From an uncultured Verrucomicrobiales bacterium (GTDB lineage Bacteria > Verrucomicrobiota > Verrucomicrobiia > Verrucomicrobiales > DEV007), in the NCBI GenBank assembly GCA_937893785.1, contig CALCSP010000587.1, positions 1 through 24,689 of the forward strand: a stretch of DNA of 24,689 nucleotides, in the 5' to 3' direction. A model generated the notes under the pieces. The model was not told where the DNA came from, did not search any database, and worked only from the letters and a program-made list of their open reading frames with translations. Position 1 is the first letter of the stretch; the number at the start of each line of letters is the position of its first letter. This document shows, one piece after another, positions 23,333 through 24,689 of the stretch. The translations under genes and the position numbers were made by a program.

Positions 23333-24508
23333 ATGAAGCAGAAGAAAGCAAAACGCGTTGCGATAGCCTTGGAGATGGAATGGGGATTTAAGCGTCACTT
23401 GGAAACTTATGCGGGATGCCAACGCTACGCTGACAAAGCGGGGTGGGAATGCTCCATCACTCCGTCAACAGCAAGCTTCTTGGAAACAGAAAATGGGGCA
23501 CCCCCTTTCGATGGTATTCTGGCGCGAACCACAACATCATTAGCCACAACAGCTGATCGTATGAACATACCAGTGGTGAATCTTTGGATGAACTCTCCCG
23601 TCAAGGGGCTACCTAGTGTATTTCCTGAGTTTGATGTTTCTGGAAAAATAGCTGCCGAGCATTTGTTAAATCGCGGATTCAAGCGATTTGGTTACCTAGG
23701 CTTCTCCCGTGACAAGGATGCCGTATCCCAGCTATCCGGTTTTCGTAATCGCCTCAATAAGGAGGGCTTGGATTGCTCAGCCTTCCGCTTTTTGCGTCGG
23801 GGTGCCACAACAACTACAAAAGGATGGAAAAACCTTATTTTGGGTATGGAGAAATGGCTGGCGACTCTTCGCCCTCCAGTGGGTATTTTTGTGGTGAATG
23901 ACCTCTATTGCCGCTACCTGATTGATGTTTGTCGCGCAAAAGGTCTGAGTATTCCGGAAGATCTTGGCATTATCGGAAGCTCTAATGAAGAAACGATATG
24001 TGCCTCACCTAGTCCCACACTCACCAGCATTGACCTAAACTTTGAGAAAGTAGGTTACCGTGCTGCAAAGCTACTCGATCAACTCATGCTCGGAGAAAAA
24101 TGTCCCAGCAACCCAATATTAATACCGCCTAATACCATTGTCCCCCGCCAGTCTACAGACTCCTATGCGGCTGATCACCCGGTTGTTTCTCGAGCCTTAC
24201 GATTCATTTCAGAAAATGCCCACAAACCTATCAAGGTCAATGATGTCGCAAATAAAACCGGGATCAACCGACGTAGCCTTGAACGCCAGTTTCACCAATC
24301 GCTCAACAAAAGTGTGGCAGGAGAAATCACGCGACTAAGGATTGCCAGGGTGAAACGTCACCTGATCGAGTCAACCTCCCCTCTAAAAACCGTTGCTAGG
24401 GAATGTGGGTTCCGTAACGCTGACCATCTCTACAAGGTTTTTACGCGTATTGAAAAAATCACTCCATCCCAATACCGGAACCAACTAAGTAATCAGGGAA
24501 TCGCCTGA
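23333..24508 (+). CDS. XylR-type transcriptional regulator (LacI-like sugar-binding domain plus AraC helix-turn-helix)
   Basis: This 391-aa protein matches the length and domain order of XylR of Escherichia coli (392 aa). The periplasmic-binding-protein-like sensor domain is at about 7-275, with V-A-I-A-L-E-M near the start, the G-K-I-A-A-E-H-L-L block (104-112), V-V-N-D-L near 187, and the family sequence I-P-E-D-L-G-I-I-G at 207-215. The C-terminal AraC-type DNA-binding domain is at about 284-386, with two helix-turn-helix units, including V-A-N-K-T-G-I-N-R-R-S-L-E-R-Q-F (305-320) and V-A-R-E-C-G-F-R-N-A-D-H-L-Y-K-V-F (354-370), ending T-P-S-Q-Y-R. Such proteins bind a sugar and then activate catabolic genes. 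It is divergent from the esterase cluster and flanked by operator B, so local control is likely. The inducer is unknown; a xylose role is not implied. Confidence 0.95.
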   Translation: MKQKKAKRVAIALEMEWGFKRHLETYAGCQRYADKAGWECSITPSTASFLETENGAPPFDGILARTTTSLATTADRMNIPVVNLWMNSPVKGLPSVFPEFDVSGKIAAEHLLNRGFKRFGYLGFSRDKDAVSQLSGFRNRLNKEGLDCSAFRFLRRGATTTTKGWKNLILGMEKWLATLRPPVGIFVVNDLYCRYLIDVCRAKGLSIPEDLGIIGSSNEETICASPSPTLTSIDLNFEKVGYRAAKLLDQLMLGEKCPSNPILIPPNTIVPRQSTDSYAADHPVVSRALRFISENAHKPIKVNDVANKTGINRRSLERQFHQSLNKSVAGEITRLRIARVKRHLIESTSPLKTVARECGFRNADHLYKVFTRIEKITPSQYRNQLSNQGIA

Positions 24509-24689
24509 AACATTTGCTCAATCTTTATTTCTCCTCCCGTCATCTTGATCTGAAGGTCAAAGAAACCCGCGTCTTTGGCCTTGTGCAGGAATCCTACCGA
24601 GATGAGATCCCCACGCCTTGAGAAACTACTAGGCTTGTCCCATCCAACCTGCTCAAGCATTCTGCCCTGAACAGCTGGAGCATGCCGAT
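24493..24689 (-). CDS. Partial gene, C-terminal end of an unidentified protein
   Basis: On the minus strand one frame is open from the right window edge to a TGA at 24495-24493, about 65 codons; the other two minus frames are interrupted. The encoded tail includes G-R-M-L-E-Q-V-G-W-D-K-P, L-I-S-V-G-F-L-H-K-A-K-D-A-G-F-F-D-L and ends I-E-Q-M-F-Q-A-I-P. It looks like ordinary soluble protein, with alternating hydrophobic and charged residues, but I recognise no family. Its last 16 bases overlap the end of the regulator gene tail to tail. It is inferred real because the rest of this segment has no other plausible coding use. Confidence 0.6.
   Translation of the reverse strand, partial: RHAPAVQGRMLEQVGWDKPSSFSRRGDLISVGFLHKAKDAGFFDLQIKMTGGEIKIEQMFQAIP

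Noticed and set aside
14864..24508. Bacterial microcompartment or fucose/rhamnose catabolic locus, as known in related phyla
   Set aside because: No shell protein, aldolase, kinase or dehydrogenase gene is present in the window; only extracytoplasmic enzymes and a regulator are seen.

Overview
The window looks like a chromosomal segment of a Verrucomicrobiota or Planctomycetota bacterium; I lean to Verrucomicrobiota. The basis is the protein families: DUF1552 proteins next to large multi-DUF cytochrome-like proteins (PSCyt1/DUF1587/1595/1592/1588/1585), a DUF6288 protein, a YdjY-domain protein, several SASA-type (sialate O-acetylesterase family) esterases, an iduronate-2-sulfatase-like sulfatase and a XylR-type regulator (sugar-binding domain fused to an AraC helix-turn-helix). 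Most starts lack a strong Shine-Dalgarno sequence. I see no tRNA, rRNA, CRISPR array, transposase or phage gene.

Layout. (1) 14671 down to 1, minus strand: one long gene train in transcription order: YdjY-domain protein, DUF6288/PDZ/HEAT-like protein, tandem SASA protein, cytochrome-like protein A, DUF1552 protein A, cytochrome-like protein B, and DUF1552 protein B, which runs off the left edge. Four junctions are ATGA stop/start overlaps, one gap is 12 bases and one is 65 bases. (2) 14864-16297, plus strand: a secreted sulfatase, divergent from the train. (3) 23188 down to 16314, minus strand: three SASA paralogues of increasing complexity (354, 477 and 842 aa), three small membrane proteins, and a small secreted protein at the far end. 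(4) 23333-24508, plus strand: the XylR-type regulator, divergent from the SASA cluster. (5) The last 197 bases hold the 3' end of a minus-strand gene that overlaps the regulator tail to tail.

How it may work together (inference): sugar esterases, a sulfatase and secreted heme proteins suggest periplasmic or surface processing of an acylated, sulfated polysaccharide, with the DUF1552/cytochrome pairs performing an unknown, probably redox-linked step. Two nearly identical 28-base sites, in the same orientation and 69 and 72 bases upstream of the first genes of trains (1) and (3), flank the regulator gene and the sulfatase gene. They suggest that the local XylR-type protein controls both trains as one regulon.

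Two protein-level points stand out. The C-terminal ~280-residue module of the DUF6288 protein recurs at the C-terminus of the 842-aa esterase. The 956-aa esterase carries a second SASA-like half whose catalytic Ser and His positions appear to be Thr and Trp.
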